64,000 bases of DNA from Pusillimonas sp. GTDB lineage: Bacteria > Pseudomonadota > Gammaproteobacteria > Burkholderiales > Burkholderiaceae_B. The stretch lies in the NCBI RefSeq assembly GCF_029263785.1, contig NZ_JAJUFE010000003.1, positions 56,413 through 120,412 of the forward strand. The letters run 5' to 3'. Below the pieces are notes generated by a model. That model ran no database searches. It worked only from the letters and a program-made list of their open reading frames with translations, and was not told where the DNA came from. The position numbers and the translations under genes are program-made. This document shows, one piece after another, positions 1 through 8,694 of this stretch. The first letter of the stretch is position 1; each line of letters begins with the position of its first letter.

Positions 1-16
1 TCTGACGAGCTGAGTG

Positions 17-1081
17 TTATTTCAGCAGCCACTCGTTGAACTTCTCGGATAGAGTCTCGCCGTAATCAGCCCAGAATACGGGGTCGACCTGGACGCCTTC
101 ATCCATGTGGGCGCTGGGCAGATGCTGCAGTACAGCCGGATCAACCAAGGCCAGCGATGATTTTCGGGGAGGGCCGTACGCAACGTCCTGAAAGCCTGCC
201 AAGGCCTTGGTGCTGGTGGTGAAGCGGATGAAGTCCAGTGCCTGCTCAAGTTTTGGAGTTCCCTTGAGAACTGTCCAGGCGCCCAGGTCGTACATATTGC
301 CATCCCACACAATGGTAAATGGCTTGTTCTCGTTGCGAATCGCGTCGAAGATTCGTCCGTTTGCCACCTGGATCATTACCACACCGCCGTCATTGAGCAT
401 CTGTGGCGCCTGGGACCAACTGTCGTACCAGATGACATCGTCCTTGATGGTATCGAGCTTGGCAAACGCGCGTGCCTGGCCCTCGGGTGTTGCCAGTACC
501 TTGTAAATGTCCTCGTCGGGTACTCCGTCAGCCATCAGCGCCCATTCCATTACAAACTGGGGACGCTTGCGAAGCCCGCGCTTACCTGGAAATTTCCGGG
601 TGTCGAAAAAATCCTCGACCGTGGTGGGCCGGTTGGCTCCGATCGTCTTGTCGTTATAGGCGTATATGGTGCTGTAAACGATTTCTGCCACGGCACATTC
701 GCTTTCGAGAGCTTGCGGGATGAAGTCCTGTTCGGCAGGGGTGCCGTCGTCCCCGGGTAGCAAAATATCCCTGGGAATGAGTTCGAGCAGGCCTTCGGAG
801 CAGGCGCGCTCCAGATCGATGGTTTCCATGTCCACCACATCCCACTGAATGTTGCCTGACTGCACCTGCGCCTTCATTTCAGCGATGCCTCCGCTGTAGG
901 TCTCGAATATGACCCGTTTTCCCGTTTCGGCCACATAGGGGTCTATTTGGTGTTTTTTTTGGGTTGCCCCGTAGGCCCCCCCAAACGATACGACGGTGAG
1001 TGCTTCCTGGGCCGTGACCGGGCTGGCTAGTGCCACGCCCAATACGGCGGTTCCCAGCAGCGATAGGGCGGTGTGCTTCAT
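17..1081 (-). CDS. ABC transporter periplasmic substrate-binding protein (polyamine/PotD-like)
   Basis: Periplasmic binding protein of 354 residues that would deliver a small organic cation, probably a polyamine, to an inner-membrane ABC importer. The N-terminus is a classical Sec signal peptide (Lys at position 2, a hydrophobic core, and VTA before the probable cleavage site near residue 24). The mature protein starts with the LTVVSFGGAYG pattern of the PotD/PotF/extracellular-solute-binding family 1/2 group. Its ATG overlaps the stop of the upstream ATPase gene as ATGA, so the two are probably translationally coupled. No permease gene lies between them, so the permeases are expected beyond the left edge. 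The substrate is inferred from family resemblance only; related proteins bind putrescine, spermidine or other compounds. Confidence 0.85.
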   Translation of the reverse strand: MKHTALSLLGTAVLGVALASPVTAQEALTVVSFGGAYGATQKKHQIDPYVAETGKRVIFETYSGGIAEMKAQVQSGNIQWDVVDMETIDLERACSEGLLELIPRDILLPGDDGTPAEQDFIPQALESECAVAEIVYSTIYAYNDKTIGANRPTTVEDFFDTRKFPGKRGLRKRPQFVMEWALMADGVPDEDIYKVLATPEGQARAFAKLDTIKDDVIWYDSWSQAPQMLNDGGVVMIQVANGRIFDAIRNENKPFTIVWDGNMYDLGAWTVLKGTPKLEQALDFIRFTTSTKALAGFQDVAYGPPRKSSLALVDPAVLQHLPSAHMDEGVQVDPVFWADYGETLSEKFNEWLLK

Positions 1082-2199
1082 GCTTGGTCTCCTTGATTCG
1101 GTGCGTCAGATTGAAAAGCATAGCTGTCGCGCGCCATCCACCCCAGATTGGCGAACTGGCCTTCCTGAAGCTTGGGAGCACGAGCGTCGTTGAGAAGCTT
1201 CACCACAACTCGGCCGCCGCCAGCCAATTGAAAGTAGTAGCGAATGAAGTCGCCGACGTAATGTCTGGCCATGAAGCTTGCAGCAACCTGGTTATCAAAC
1301 TGCCGGGATTCGCGAACAATGGCCAGCTTTTCAGGCCGTATCGACACAACGCATCGACGGCTTGTGGCACTACAATCACCGTTCCGTGCAACAAGCGGGG
1401 TTCCGTCTGGCAGGGTGGTGGTAACAGTGTCACGACCATCCAGAACAGGCCGGCCGGCAGTGATCAGGTTGTTCTCGCCAATGAAGCTGGCGACAAATGC
1501 GTTGGCAGGTTGCTCGTACAACGCGTCGGGGGTGGCGTACTGCTGGACCTTGCCCGAATTGAATACGGCGATACGGCTGGACATTGTCAGCGCTTCGGAC
1601 TGATCGTGCGTGACGTAAATGACGGTAAAGCCCAAGCGACGATGCAGGCGCGTGATTTCGAACTGCATCTGTTCACGCAGTTTCTTATCGAGTGCTCCGA
1701 GGGGTTCATCCATGAGCACCAGTGTTGGTTCGAAAATGAGGGCACGTGCCAACGCCACCCGCTGGCGCTGCCCGCCTGAAAGCTGGCCGGGATGACGGTT
1801 GGCAAACGGCTCGAGCTCGATCAGTCGCAGAAACTCGATTACCCGATGACGAATTTCAGGCTTTGGCAGACTCCGGACCTTCAGGGGGTAAGCCAGGTTT
1901 TCGGCCACTGTCATATGAGGAAACAAGGCATAGTTTTGGAAGACCATGCCGATGTTTCGCTTATGCGGGGGTATCTGCGTGATCGGGCTGCCATTAATGG
2001 TTATCTGGCCACCGGTGACATTTTCAAAGCCTGCCAGCATCATGAGCACGGTGGTCTTTCCCGATCCCGAGGGACCGAGCAAGGTAATGAATTCGCCCTG
2101 ATTTACAGTGAGGTTGAAGTCGTCGACCACCAGACTTTTTTGATCATAGGTTTTGCGGACATTGGAAAACTTGAGAAACGCGTTTTCGGTGTTTGGCAT
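1078..2199 (-). CDS. ABC transporter ATP-binding protein (PotA-like)
   Basis: Cytoplasmic ATPase subunit (373 aa) of the importer whose binding protein follows it. Visible motifs are Walker A GPSGSGKTT (residues 42-50), the signature LSGGQRQRVALARA, Walker B VLMDEP, and a C-terminal TOBE-like extension of about 120 residues with VSIRPEKLAI, typical of PotA/MalK-type ATPases. The start was placed at the ATG at 2199 because it has an AGGA ribosome-binding site and because family members begin just before the FLKFSNVRKTY segment; an in-frame upstream extension to 2280 has no family resemblance. The stop overlaps the next gene as ATGA. Confidence 0.88.
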   Translation of the reverse strand: MPNTENAFLKFSNVRKTYDQKSLVVDDFNLTVNQGEFITLLGPSGSGKTTVLMMLAGFENVTGGQITINGSPITQIPPHKRNIGMVFQNYALFPHMTVAENLAYPLKVRSLPKPEIRHRVIEFLRLIELEPFANRHPGQLSGGQRQRVALARALIFEPTLVLMDEPLGALDKKLREQMQFEITRLHRRLGFTVIYVTHDQSEALTMSSRIAVFNSGKVQQYATPDALYEQPANAFVASFIGENNLITAGRPVLDGRDTVTTTLPDGTPLVARNGDCSATSRRCVVSIRPEKLAIVRESRQFDNQVAASFMARHYVGDFIRYYFQLAGGGRVVVKLLNDARAPKLQEGQFANLGWMARDSYAFQSDAPNQGDQA

Positions 2200-2433
2200 C
2201 GGTTGTCCTGGTCGACGGTCGCTGCGGGTGTTCCTCCGAGAATAAGACCCTGCGCGTAATTGTGTTGCAGAGAATAACAATTAAGTCGGGGCGATGAAAG
2301 CGGGGTTTCCCCCGGTTGAGGGTGGGAAATAAACAACAAAACACTGCTCTTACACCGGATGATGACCTGAAGAAGCGCGTACCGCAGCACCATTACCGGA
2401 AAATCGCCCTGTAGGTGTTACACTAGTTGCTTC
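2200..2433. other. Intergenic region between the divergent ABC importer operon and the thrS leader
   Basis: No gene is supported here. The region must hold the promoter of the minus-strand importer operon and the promoter of thrS on the plus strand. For thrS the only hint is a TACACT hexamer at 2419-2424 as a possible -10, which would start transcription just before the leader peptide; no convincing -35 is visible at the right distance. Confidence 0.4.
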
Positions 2434-2454
2434 ATGAAAAGGGGTCGAAAATCC

Positions 2455-2496
2455 ATGCGCCTGCAGCTCGAACGAACTACGACAACGGCTTGTTAG
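2455..2496 (+). CDS. thrS leader peptide, threonine-rich (13 aa)
   Basis: Short open frame reading MRLQLERTTTTAC and stop, upstream of thrS. Four consecutive threonine codons (ACT ACG ACA ACG, 2476-2487) sit just before the stop. An AAAAGGGG ribosome-binding sequence (2437-2444) lies 10 nt before the ATG at 2455; a longer version from the ATG at 2434 is in frame but has no Shine-Dalgarno sequence. The run of cognate codons, the following terminator and the alternative pairing described for the attenuator are the hallmarks of leader peptides such as thrL or trpL. I infer that stalling at Thr codons when charged tRNA-Thr is scarce would let transcription reach thrS. Confidence 0.8.
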   Translation: MRLQLERTTTTAC

Positions 2497-2576
2497 TCGT
2501 CGCCGCGTATCGATCACCAACACCCTTCAGCAGTACTCTTCCATAAAACGCGGCAAAGGCCGCGTTTTTTGTTTTT
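2476..2576 (+). promoter_or_regulatory. Candidate threonine-responsive transcription attenuator of thrS
   Basis: Four segments with attenuator geometry are visible. Segment 1 is the Thr codon run; ACGAC at 2479-2483 can pair with GTCGT at 2496-2500, and CGGC at 2486-2489 with GCCG at 2502-2505. Segment 2 (GCCGCGT, 2502-2508) is complementary to segment 3 (ACGCGGC, 2548-2554). Segment 3 also forms the 5' arm of the terminator. A ribosome stalled on the Thr codons would cover segment 1 and leave segment 2 free to pair with segment 3, preventing termination. A ribosome at the stop codon (2494-2496) would mask segment 2. Confidence 0.75.
2545..2576 (+). terminator. thrS: Intrinsic terminator in the thrS leader (attenuator arm 3:4)
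   Basis: A perfect 10-bp stem, AAAACGCGGC (2545-2554) with GCCGCGTTTT (2559-2568), a 4-nt loop, and a T-rich tail running to 2576. It lies only 10 nt before the thrS start codon, so it can only make sense as a conditional terminator. Confidence 0.85.
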
Positions 2577-2586
2577 AGGATCATCT

Positions 2587-4524
2587 ATGCTTCAGATTAC
2601 CCTGCCCGATGGTTCCCGCCGAGAGTTTCCCGGGCCGGTTACCGTCCACGAAGTTGCCAGTGCGATTGGCGCCGGGTTGGGGCGCGCCGCATTGGCGGGC
2701 CGCGTCACGCTCCCCGGCCAGGAACCCAAGCTCGTCGACACCAGCTTCGTTATCGGGCAGGACGCCGAATTGGCGATTATCACGGCCAAAGATCCCGAAG
2801 GTCTCGACCTTATCCGGCATTCCACTGCGCACTTGCTGGCCTACGCGGTCAAAGAGCTGTTTCCCGAGGCGCAGGTTACTATCGGCCCGGTCATCGAAAA
2901 CGGGTTTTACTACGATTTTTCTTACAAGCGGCCGTTCACTCCCGAAGATCTGCAAGCTATCGAAACGAAGATGGCCGAGCTTGCTCGCAAGGACGAAGTC
3001 GTAACGCGCGAGGAGTGGGATCGTGACGAGGCGGTTGAGTTCTTCCGCAGCATCGGCGAACACTACAAGGCTGAAATCATTGCCTCAATCCCCAGCAACG
3101 AGAAAATCAGCCTGTACCGCGAAGGTGACTTCATCGACTTGTGCCGGGGTCCTCACGTGCCTTCCACCGGCAAGCTCAAGGTCTTCAAGCTGACGAAGGT
3201 GGCTGGTGCCTATTGGCGCGGCGACAGCAAAAACGAGATGTTGCAGCGCATCTACGGTACTGCATGGGCAAGCAAGGAAGATCAGAACGCTTACCTGACA
3301 ATGCTCGAAGAGGCCGAAAAACGAGATCATCGCAAGCTGGGCCGGGAGCTAGGCCTTTTCCATTTTCAGGACGAGGCACCAGGCCTCATTTTCTGGCACC
3401 CGAAGGGCTGGACTATCTGGCAACAGGTTGAACAGTACATGCGCGGCGTTTATCTTGAAAACGGCTATCAAGAGGTCAAGGCACCGCAGATTCTTGACCT
3501 TTCCTTATGGAAGAAGACCGGGCACTGGGACAACTACGCCGAAAATATCTTTACGACCGATTCCGAAAACCGTAGTTACGGCCTGAAGCCGATGAATTGC
3601 CCAGGGCATGTGCAGATATTCAACGCCGGTTTGCACTCATATCGCGAATTGCCCATCCGTTACGGTGAATTCGGCCAGTGCCACCGCAACGAACCTTCGG
3701 GTTCGCTGCACGGCATGATGCGCGTGCGCGGTTTCACGCAGGACGACGGTCACATCTTCTGTACCGAAGATCAATTGCAGGATGAATGCGCGGCGTTTAC
3801 TGCTCAGTTGCAAAAAGTGTATGCCGACTTTGGTTTTGACGAGATTCTGTACAAGGTCGCTACCCGACCCGAAAAACGCATCGGTTCGGACGAGGTCTGG
3901 GACAAGGCCGAACAGGCTCTTATCGATAGCCTGAATCGTACCGGATGCCAGTTTGAGATCTCCGAAGGCGAAGGCGCCTTCTATGGGCCAAAGATCGAGT
4001 ACACGCTCAAGGATGCAATCGGCCGTCATTGGCAGTGTGGCACTATCCAGGTCGATTTCTCGATGCCCCAGCGGCTTGGCGCCGAGTATGTCGATGCCAA
4101 TGACCAGCGCAAGACGCCGGTCATGCTTCACCGCGCCATACTGGGTTCATTCGAACGGTTTATCGGCATTTTGCTCGAAAACCACGCCGGTGCATTGCCC
4201 CCGTGGCTGGCTCCACAACAGGCCGTCGTCTGCTGTATTTCAGAGAATTTCGCCGAATATGCCGCCGAAGTTGCCCGAACCCTGAAAAAACAAGGGTTTA
4301 GGGTTAGCGCAGATTTGCGCGGCGAAAAGATCACCCGTAAAATCAGGGAACACAGCATGCAGAAAGTTCCCTACATTTTGGTAGTGGGTGAAAAAGAACG
4401 CGACACTGCCACCGTCGCGGTCCGGGTCCGCTCTGGTGGCGATCTGGGCAGCATGCCTCTGGCACAGTTTTCGCAGCGTCTTGCAGAAGACGTTGCAACA
4501 CGACGTAATGTCGGCGCGGCGTAA
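2587..4524 (+). CDS. thrS: Threonine--tRNA ligase
   Basis: Class II aminoacyl-tRNA synthetase charging tRNA-Thr in the cytoplasm, 645 aa, which is full length. An N-terminal TGS domain (about residues 1-65) is followed by the editing domain with the HxxxH motif (H78, H82), the catalytic core with zinc ligands C338, H389 and H515 in MNCPGH, DGHIFC and LHRAILGS contexts, and a C-terminal anticodon-binding domain. The start at 2587 has AGGA at 2577-2580 and gives the usual MLQITLPDG beginning; an in-frame start at 2569 falls inside the terminator. Expression is probably controlled by the leader attenuator. infC follows after 36 nt. Confidence 0.97.
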   Translation: MLQITLPDGSRREFPGPVTVHEVASAIGAGLGRAALAGRVTLPGQEPKLVDTSFVIGQDAELAIITAKDPEGLDLIRHSTAHLLAYAVKELFPEAQVTIGPVIENGFYYDFSYKRPFTPEDLQAIETKMAELARKDEVVTREEWDRDEAVEFFRSIGEHYKAEIIASIPSNEKISLYREGDFIDLCRGPHVPSTGKLKVFKLTKVAGAYWRGDSKNEMLQRIYGTAWASKEDQNAYLTMLEEAEKRDHRKLGRELGLFHFQDEAPGLIFWHPKGWTIWQQVEQYMRGVYLENGYQEVKAPQILDLSLWKKTGHWDNYAENIFTTDSENRSYGLKPMNCPGHVQIFNAGLHSYRELPIRYGEFGQCHRNEPSGSLHGMMRVRGFTQDDGHIFCTEDQLQDECAAFTAQLQKVYADFGFDEILYKVATRPEKRIGSDEVWDKAEQALIDSLNRTGCQFEISEGEGAFYGPKIEYTLKDAIGRHWQCGTIQVDFSMPQRLGAEYVDANDQRKTPVMLHRAILGSFERFIGILLENHAGALPPWLAPQQAVVCCISENFAEYAAEVARTLKKQGFRVSADLRGEKITRKIREHSMQKVPYILVVGEKERDTATVAVRVRSGGDLGSMPLAQFSQRLAEDVATRRNVGAA

Positions 4525-4560
4525 CGCCGCCTTTCTTCATCAACTCTAGGAGTCGTAGAT

Positions 4561-5109
4561 ATCGCAACCGATAAAGCACATCGCATCAATGGTGAAATTC
4601 GTATCCCCGAGGTGCGTCTTATAGGCCTGGACGGTGAACAGCTGGGCATCGTAAAAACACCCGAAGCTCTCCGTCTAGCAGAAGAAAACGAAGTTGACCT
4701 GGTCGAGATTGCTCCCAATGCCTCGCCGCCTGTGTGCAGGCTCATGGATTACGGCAAGTTCAAGTACCAAGAGCAAAAGCGCCAGGCCGAGGCCCGGGCC
4801 AAGCAAAAAACCATTCAGGTCAAAGAGGTCAAGTTTCGTCCCGGCACGGATGAAGGCGACTACCAGGTCAAGTTGCGCAACCTGCGTCGATTCATCGAAG
4901 ACGGCGATAAAGCCAAGGTCACACTGCGGTTCCGCGGTCGTGAAATGGCTCACCAGGAACTTGGCATGCGTGTGCTTGAGCGCGTACGCGACGATCTTGG
5001 CGAACTGATCCAGGTCGAGGCCATGCCCAAACTCGAGGGACGCCAGATGGTGATGGTGCTGGCGCCACGCAAGAAGGCCCCCGGCAAGCAAGGCGATTCC
5101 GCTTCCTGA
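4561..5109 (+). CDS. infC: Translation initiation factor IF-3, with ATC start codon
   Basis: Binds the 30S subunit and proofreads the initiator tRNA and start codon. 182 aa with the conserved N-terminal block [11 protein letters not shown] and IPEVRLIG, the linker rich in Lys/Gln, and the C-terminal domain with [17 protein letters not shown]. No ATG, GTG or TTG begins the frame before the conserved N-terminus; the first GTG (4612) would remove it. The frame is preceded by AGGAG (4548-4552) 8 nt before an ATC at 4561, the rare initiation codon known for infC in several bacteria, where it lets IF-3 repress its own synthesis. The rpmI-rplT genes that usually follow are not here but about 8.4 kb downstream. 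Confidence 0.93.
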   Translation: MATDKAHRINGEIRIPEVRLIGLDGEQLGIVKTPEALRLAEENEVDLVEIAPNASPPVCRLMDYGKFKYQEQKRQAEARAKQKTIQVKEVKFRPGTDEGDYQVKLRNLRRFIEDGDKAKVTLRFRGREMAHQELGMRVLERVRDDLGELIQVEAMPKLEGRQMVMVLAPRKKAPGKQGDSAS

Positions 5110-5120
5110 TTTTCACCACC

Positions 5121-5168
5121 AGGCACAGGCCGCCTATGCCCGGCGGCCTGTGCCTACGTAGGGTTTTT
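5121..5168 (+). terminator. Strong hairpin after infC, directly before gshB
   Basis: A perfect 14-bp stem (5121-5134 with 5142-5155) with a 7-nt loop, followed by ACGTAGGG and five T residues (5164-5168). It probably ends or reduces thrS-infC transcription. The T-run is 8 nt from the stem and ends two bases before the gshB ATG, so the element could also act on gshB leader RNA. Confidence 0.6.
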
Positions 5169-5170
5169 CT

Positions 5171-6127
5171 ATGCACGTATTGTTCATTATCGATCCCTTG
5201 CCTTCGTTAAAGGCATACAAAGATTCGTCTGTTGCAATGATGCGTGCTCTGGTTGCCAGAGGTCACTCGCTCAGTGTGGCCCTGCAGCAAGACCTGTACA
5301 TTGACGAAGGTGTCGTCAAGGTGCAGAGCCTCGCAATCGAATTGCTCGAGGGTGCGGATCTGCACCAGGCAGCCTGGTGGCGCGAAGGGGCACGCTCCGA
5401 CGTACCCCTCAATGCCTTTGATGCGGTACTGATGCGCAAGGACCCCCCGTTCGATATTGAGTACCTGTATTCGACGCATTTGCTTGAGTTCGCCGAGAAG
5501 CAGGGCGCGCGGGTCTTCAATTCGGGAGGCGCCATAAGGAATCATCCCGAAAAGCTGACGATCACCGAGTTTGCGCAGTTCACTTCTCCAACCCTGGTGA
5601 CGCGCGATATGGATCGTTTGCGTGTGTTTCATGCCGAACACCAGGACGTGATTGTCAAGCCTCTGGACGGAATGGGTGGAACCGGCATTTTCCGCTTGCA
5701 AAAAGCCGAGCCCAACCTGGGCGCCATCCTTGAAACCCTGACCGAGCATGGTACGCGTACCATCATGGCCCAGCGGTATATTCCCGAAATTGTGGCCGGT
5801 GACAAACGCATCCTGCTTATTGACGGAGAGCCAATTCCATACGCTCTGGCGCGCATTCCGCTGGCGGGCGAGACGCGTGGCAATCTCGCGGCCGGCGGCC
5901 GCGGGGTGGCTCAACCCCTGACCGAAAGAGATTATGAAATCGCGCGTACCCTGGGGCCCATTTTGGCCCAGCGCGGTTTGCTGCTGGTTGGCCTGGATGT
6001 CATCGGCAATTATCTTACCGAGGTCAATGTCACCAGTCCCACCTGTTTTGTAGAAATTACCGAGCAGACGGATTGCGATGTCGCTCAAACTTTCGCCATA
6101 GCACTCGAGCAAGCGGTGGGAGCTTGA
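5171..6127 (+). CDS. gshB: Glutathione synthetase
   Basis: ATP-grasp enzyme joining gamma-glutamylcysteine and glycine to make glutathione. 318 aa, the usual bacterial length. It begins with the typical LFIIDPLPSLKAYKDSS segment, has the DVIVKPLDGMGGTGIF ATP-grasp motif near residues 157-173, and ends with the metal-binding EVNVTSPT motif. The PTS EIIA gene starts one base after its stop, so the two are co-transcribed. Only a modest TAGGG ribosome-binding site is visible before the ATG. A gshB-PTS arrangement is common in betaproteobacteria. Confidence 0.96.
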   Translation: MHVLFIIDPLPSLKAYKDSSVAMMRALVARGHSLSVALQQDLYIDEGVVKVQSLAIELLEGADLHQAAWWREGARSDVPLNAFDAVLMRKDPPFDIEYLYSTHLLEFAEKQGARVFNSGGAIRNHPEKLTITEFAQFTSPTLVTRDMDRLRVFHAEHQDVIVKPLDGMGGTGIFRLQKAEPNLGAILETLTEHGTRTIMAQRYIPEIVAGDKRILLIDGEPIPYALARIPLAGETRGNLAAGGRGVAQPLTERDYEIARTLGPILAQRGLLLVGLDVIGNYLTEVNVTSPTCFVEITEQTDCDVAQTFAIALEQAVGA

Positions 6128-6128
6128 C

Positions 6129-6530
6129 ATGGTCCGTCTGGCCCTTGTGATGCACGCTCCGCTGGGTAACGCGTTTGCCCAGTGCGCTGCCCATATCCTG
6201 GGTCATGAACCGGAAATTCTTGTTTTCGATGTACAGGCAGACGACCCTCCCGAAGAGGCATCGCGTCGGCTGGAGCACCTCCTAAGCCCATATCAGAGCC
6301 AGGGCGCATTGATTCTTTGCGACATATACGGTGCGACTCCCTTTAACATTGCCAGTCGCACCGTTCGAAACCTTACGGATCGTGGTATGGACGTGGCGCT
6401 GGTGACAGGCGCCAATCTGTGCATGGTGCTCAAGGCACTGACTGATAATCAGGACAATCCTGAAGCCCTGAGCGAGAAAGTGCGACAGGGCGCCTTGAAG
6501 GGCGTCGTGCGCGCCGACTGTTTTTCATGA
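6129..6530 (+). CDS. PTS EIIA component, mannose/fructose (Man) family
   Basis: 133-residue cytoplasmic phosphocarrier of the EIIA-Man family. The phospho-accepting histidine is H9 in LVMHAPLG, and the CDIYGATPFN block matches the family's second conserved region. No EIIB or EIIC genes follow, so with HPr and EI downstream this is an incomplete PTS that probably has a signalling rather than sugar-import role, as described for other betaproteobacteria. The start lies one base after the gshB stop. Confidence 0.9.
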   Translation: MVRLALVMHAPLGNAFAQCAAHILGHEPEILVFDVQADDPPEEASRRLEHLLSPYQSQGALILCDIYGATPFNIASRTVRNLTDRGMDVALVTGANLCMVLKALTDNQDNPEALSEKVRQGALKGVVRADCFS

Positions 6531-6584
6531 GCCGGCCGCTATCGTTTACCGGCCTTCAACGTACTCACCACATAAGAATAGAAC

Positions 6585-6857
6585 ATGCCCGCAGTAGATA
6601 TCGTAATAAGCAATAAACTGGGGCTGCACGCCCGTGCTGCTGCCAAACTCACCCAGCTCGCGTCCAGCTTTACCAACTGCGAAATTCACATTGCACGCAA
6701 CGGCAAACGTGTCAACGCCAAAAGCATTATGGGTGTAATGATGCTGGCGGCCGGATTGGGAGTGACCGTCACCATTGACGCCGAAGGCCCGGATGCCGAC
6801 CGCGCCCTTGCTGAAATTCAGAATCTGTTCGCCAATAAATTCGGCGAACACGAGTAA
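6585..6857 (+). CDS. ptsH: Phosphocarrier protein HPr
   Basis: Small PTS phosphocarrier (90 aa) that takes phosphate from EI and passes it to EIIA proteins. The active site is visible as GLHARAA with H15, and the regulatory serine region as NAKSIMGVMML with S47. Length and both motifs match the family. It sits between EIIA and EI genes in the same direction, with 54 nt upstream that contain a short GC-rich inverted repeat (GGCCG 6534-6538 with CGGCC 6550-6554). Confidence 0.95.
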   Translation: MPAVDIVISNKLGLHARAAAKLTQLASSFTNCEIHIARNGKRVNAKSIMGVMMLAAGLGVTVTIDAEGPDADRALAEIQNLFANKFGEHE

Positions 6858-6879
6858 GTCGCAAGCCATTGAACCGCCC

Positions 6880-8637
6880 ATGAATTCGTCTGTCGAGTCA
6901 ACTTCTACGACACTGAATGCCATGATCTGCATGCGCGGACAAGGCGTGGTCAAAGGGTATGCAATCGGGCGGGCTGCAGTCATGAGTGCAGCGGCCCTTG
7001 AAGTGGCTCACTATCGCATCCAGCCCGAAGATGTGGCCGGAGAATGCGAACGCCTGACGACGGCACTGGCGCACGCCAGAGATGATCTGCAGAACATGGT
7101 GCGCAACCTGCCGGCCGATGCGCCGCGCGAGATGGCGGCTTTACTTACAGTCCACAGTCTGCTGCTTGATGACCCGATGCTTGCGCAACAGGCATGCGAC
7201 CTGATTGCCGAACGGCACTATAACGCCGAGTGGGCGCTGACCACTCAGGGCCAGGTCCTGGCCGAGCAGTTTGCGGTGATGGACGACGAATACTTGCGCG
7301 AACGCGCAGCCGACATCCGCCAGGTCATAGAGCGTGTCCTGCGAGTGCTGTCGGGTAGTACGGCCTTGTTGCCCCAGCTGGAGGCTGGTCACGATGGAGA
7401 GCCCCTGATCGTTGTAGCCCGCGATATTTCCCCCGCGGACATGCTTCGTTTGCGAGGTGCCCGCTTTGCAGCATTTTTGACGGATTTGGGAGGTGCCACC
7501 TCCCACACCGCCATTGTGGCGCGAAGCATGAACGTACCCGCGATCGTCGGCATTGGCAATATCCGTGGCCTGGTTCGGGATGGCGACATGCTGATCGTCG
7601 ACGGTATGACGGGTTCTGTAATGGTGAACCCGCCAGATTTCATTTTGCAAGAGTACATCCGTCGGCAAAGCGCCTACGCAGATGCTCGTGCCGAACTCGG
7701 TCTGTTACGAGACGCTGAAGCTGTGACGCTGGACGGTATGGCCGTCAAGCTGGAGGCAAATATAGAGTTGCCCGAAGAAGCCGAGGCTGCCATTCAGGCG
7801 GGTGCCGATGGTATCGGCCTGTTCCGAAGTGAATTTCTATTTATGGGACGTCAGAGCCTTCCCACGGAAGAAGAGCAGTATCAGGCCTATGCGTCGGTCG
7901 TGAAGACCATGAAAGGACGTCCCGTCACGATTCGTACCCTGGATATCGGGGCTGACAAGACGCTAGACGGCGACTTGGCGGTGGCGACCAATCCGGCACT
8001 GGGGTTGAGGGCGATTCGGTATTGTCTTGCCAATCCGGAAATATTTGCAACGCAGTTGCGCGCCCTGTTGCGGGCCGCTGCGCATGGCCCGCTCAGGATT
8101 CTGATACCGATGATCTCGAACATGGAGGAGGTCCGGGCGGTCAAGCAGGCTGTAGCCGCCGCGGCACGCGAACTTGACGTACGCAAAGTGCCGCATGCTT
8201 CCGATGTGGCATTGGGGGCCATGGTAGAGATTCCCGCTATGGCGATTGCCATTGAGCCTTTTGTCGACGCCCTGGATTTCCTGTCGATCGGTACAAATGA
8301 TCTCATCCAGTACACGCTTGCCATTGATCGTGGCGACAGCGAGGTGGCTGAATTGTATGATCCGATGCATCCGGCTGTACTTCGCCTGATTGCGCACACC
8401 ATCAATGCCGCGGATCGTGGCGGGATACCGGTCGCAGTGTGTGGCGAAATGGCCGGGGATGCTTCCATGACCCGCATGCTTTTGGGCTTGGGTCTTAAAG
8501 AGTTTTCAATGCATCCGCAGCAGCTGCTTGACGTAAAAAAAGAAGTTCGCCTGGCGCATTCAAATGCCCTGCGTGTCAAAGTGGCATCGGCGCTGAATCG
8601 CGCCGAGCGTATCGATTTGGCTTCGCTGCAGGGCTGA
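6880..8637 (+). CDS. ptsI: PTS enzyme I (phosphoenolpyruvate-protein phosphotransferase)
   Basis: Transfers phosphate from phosphoenolpyruvate to HPr. About 586 aa from the ATG at 6880. The phospho-histidine motif GGATSHTAIVAR is at about H209, and the PEP-binding barrel carries GIGLFRSEFLFM, the LDIGADK segment and the active-site MVEIPAMA/CGEMAGD region. The start is uncertain: neither 6880 nor the in-frame ATG at 6922 has a clear Shine-Dalgarno sequence. It is the last gene of the gshB-EIIA-ptsH-ptsI run and is convergent with amtB. Confidence 0.94.
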   Translation: MNSSVESTSTTLNAMICMRGQGVVKGYAIGRAAVMSAAALEVAHYRIQPEDVAGECERLTTALAHARDDLQNMVRNLPADAPREMAALLTVHSLLLDDPMLAQQACDLIAERHYNAEWALTTQGQVLAEQFAVMDDEYLRERAADIRQVIERVLRVLSGSTALLPQLEAGHDGEPLIVVARDISPADMLRLRGARFAAFLTDLGGATSHTAIVARSMNVPAIVGIGNIRGLVRDGDMLIVDGMTGSVMVNPPDFILQEYIRRQSAYADARAELGLLRDAEAVTLDGMAVKLEANIELPEEAEAAIQAGADGIGLFRSEFLFMGRQSLPTEEEQYQAYASVVKTMKGRPVTIRTLDIGADKTLDGDLAVATNPALGLRAIRYCLANPEIFATQLRALLRAAAHGPLRILIPMISNMEEVRAVKQAVAAAARELDVRKVPHASDVALGAMVEIPAMAIAIEPFVDALDFLSIGTNDLIQYTLAIDRGDSEVAELYDPMHPAVLRLIAHTINAADRGGIPVAVCGEMAGDASMTRMLLGLGLKEFSMHPQQLLDVKKEVRLAHSNALRVKVASALNRAERIDLASLQG

Positions 8638-8658
8638 CCCTCAAGCTTGCACCAATAT

Positions 8659-8686
8659 CTGACACCGCCCGCAGGGACGGTGTCAG
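8659..8686. terminator. Hairpin between convergent ptsI and amtB
   Basis: CTGACACCG (8659-8667) pairs perfectly with CGGTGTCAG (8678-8686), with a further CCC/GGG step inside. No T-run follows on either strand, so it may be a bidirectional or stabilising hairpin rather than a textbook terminator. Confidence 0.5.
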
Positions 8687-8694
8687 CCGGCTTG

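Noticed and set aside
1030..1779. 249-codon open frame on the plus strand
   Set aside because: Antisense to the ABC importer ATPase gene, whose motifs are unambiguous.
2400..2586. T-box riboswitch upstream of thrS
   Set aside because: No T-box consensus or specifier-loop architecture was seen; the peptide-coding Thr run and ribosome-based attenuation explain the region better.
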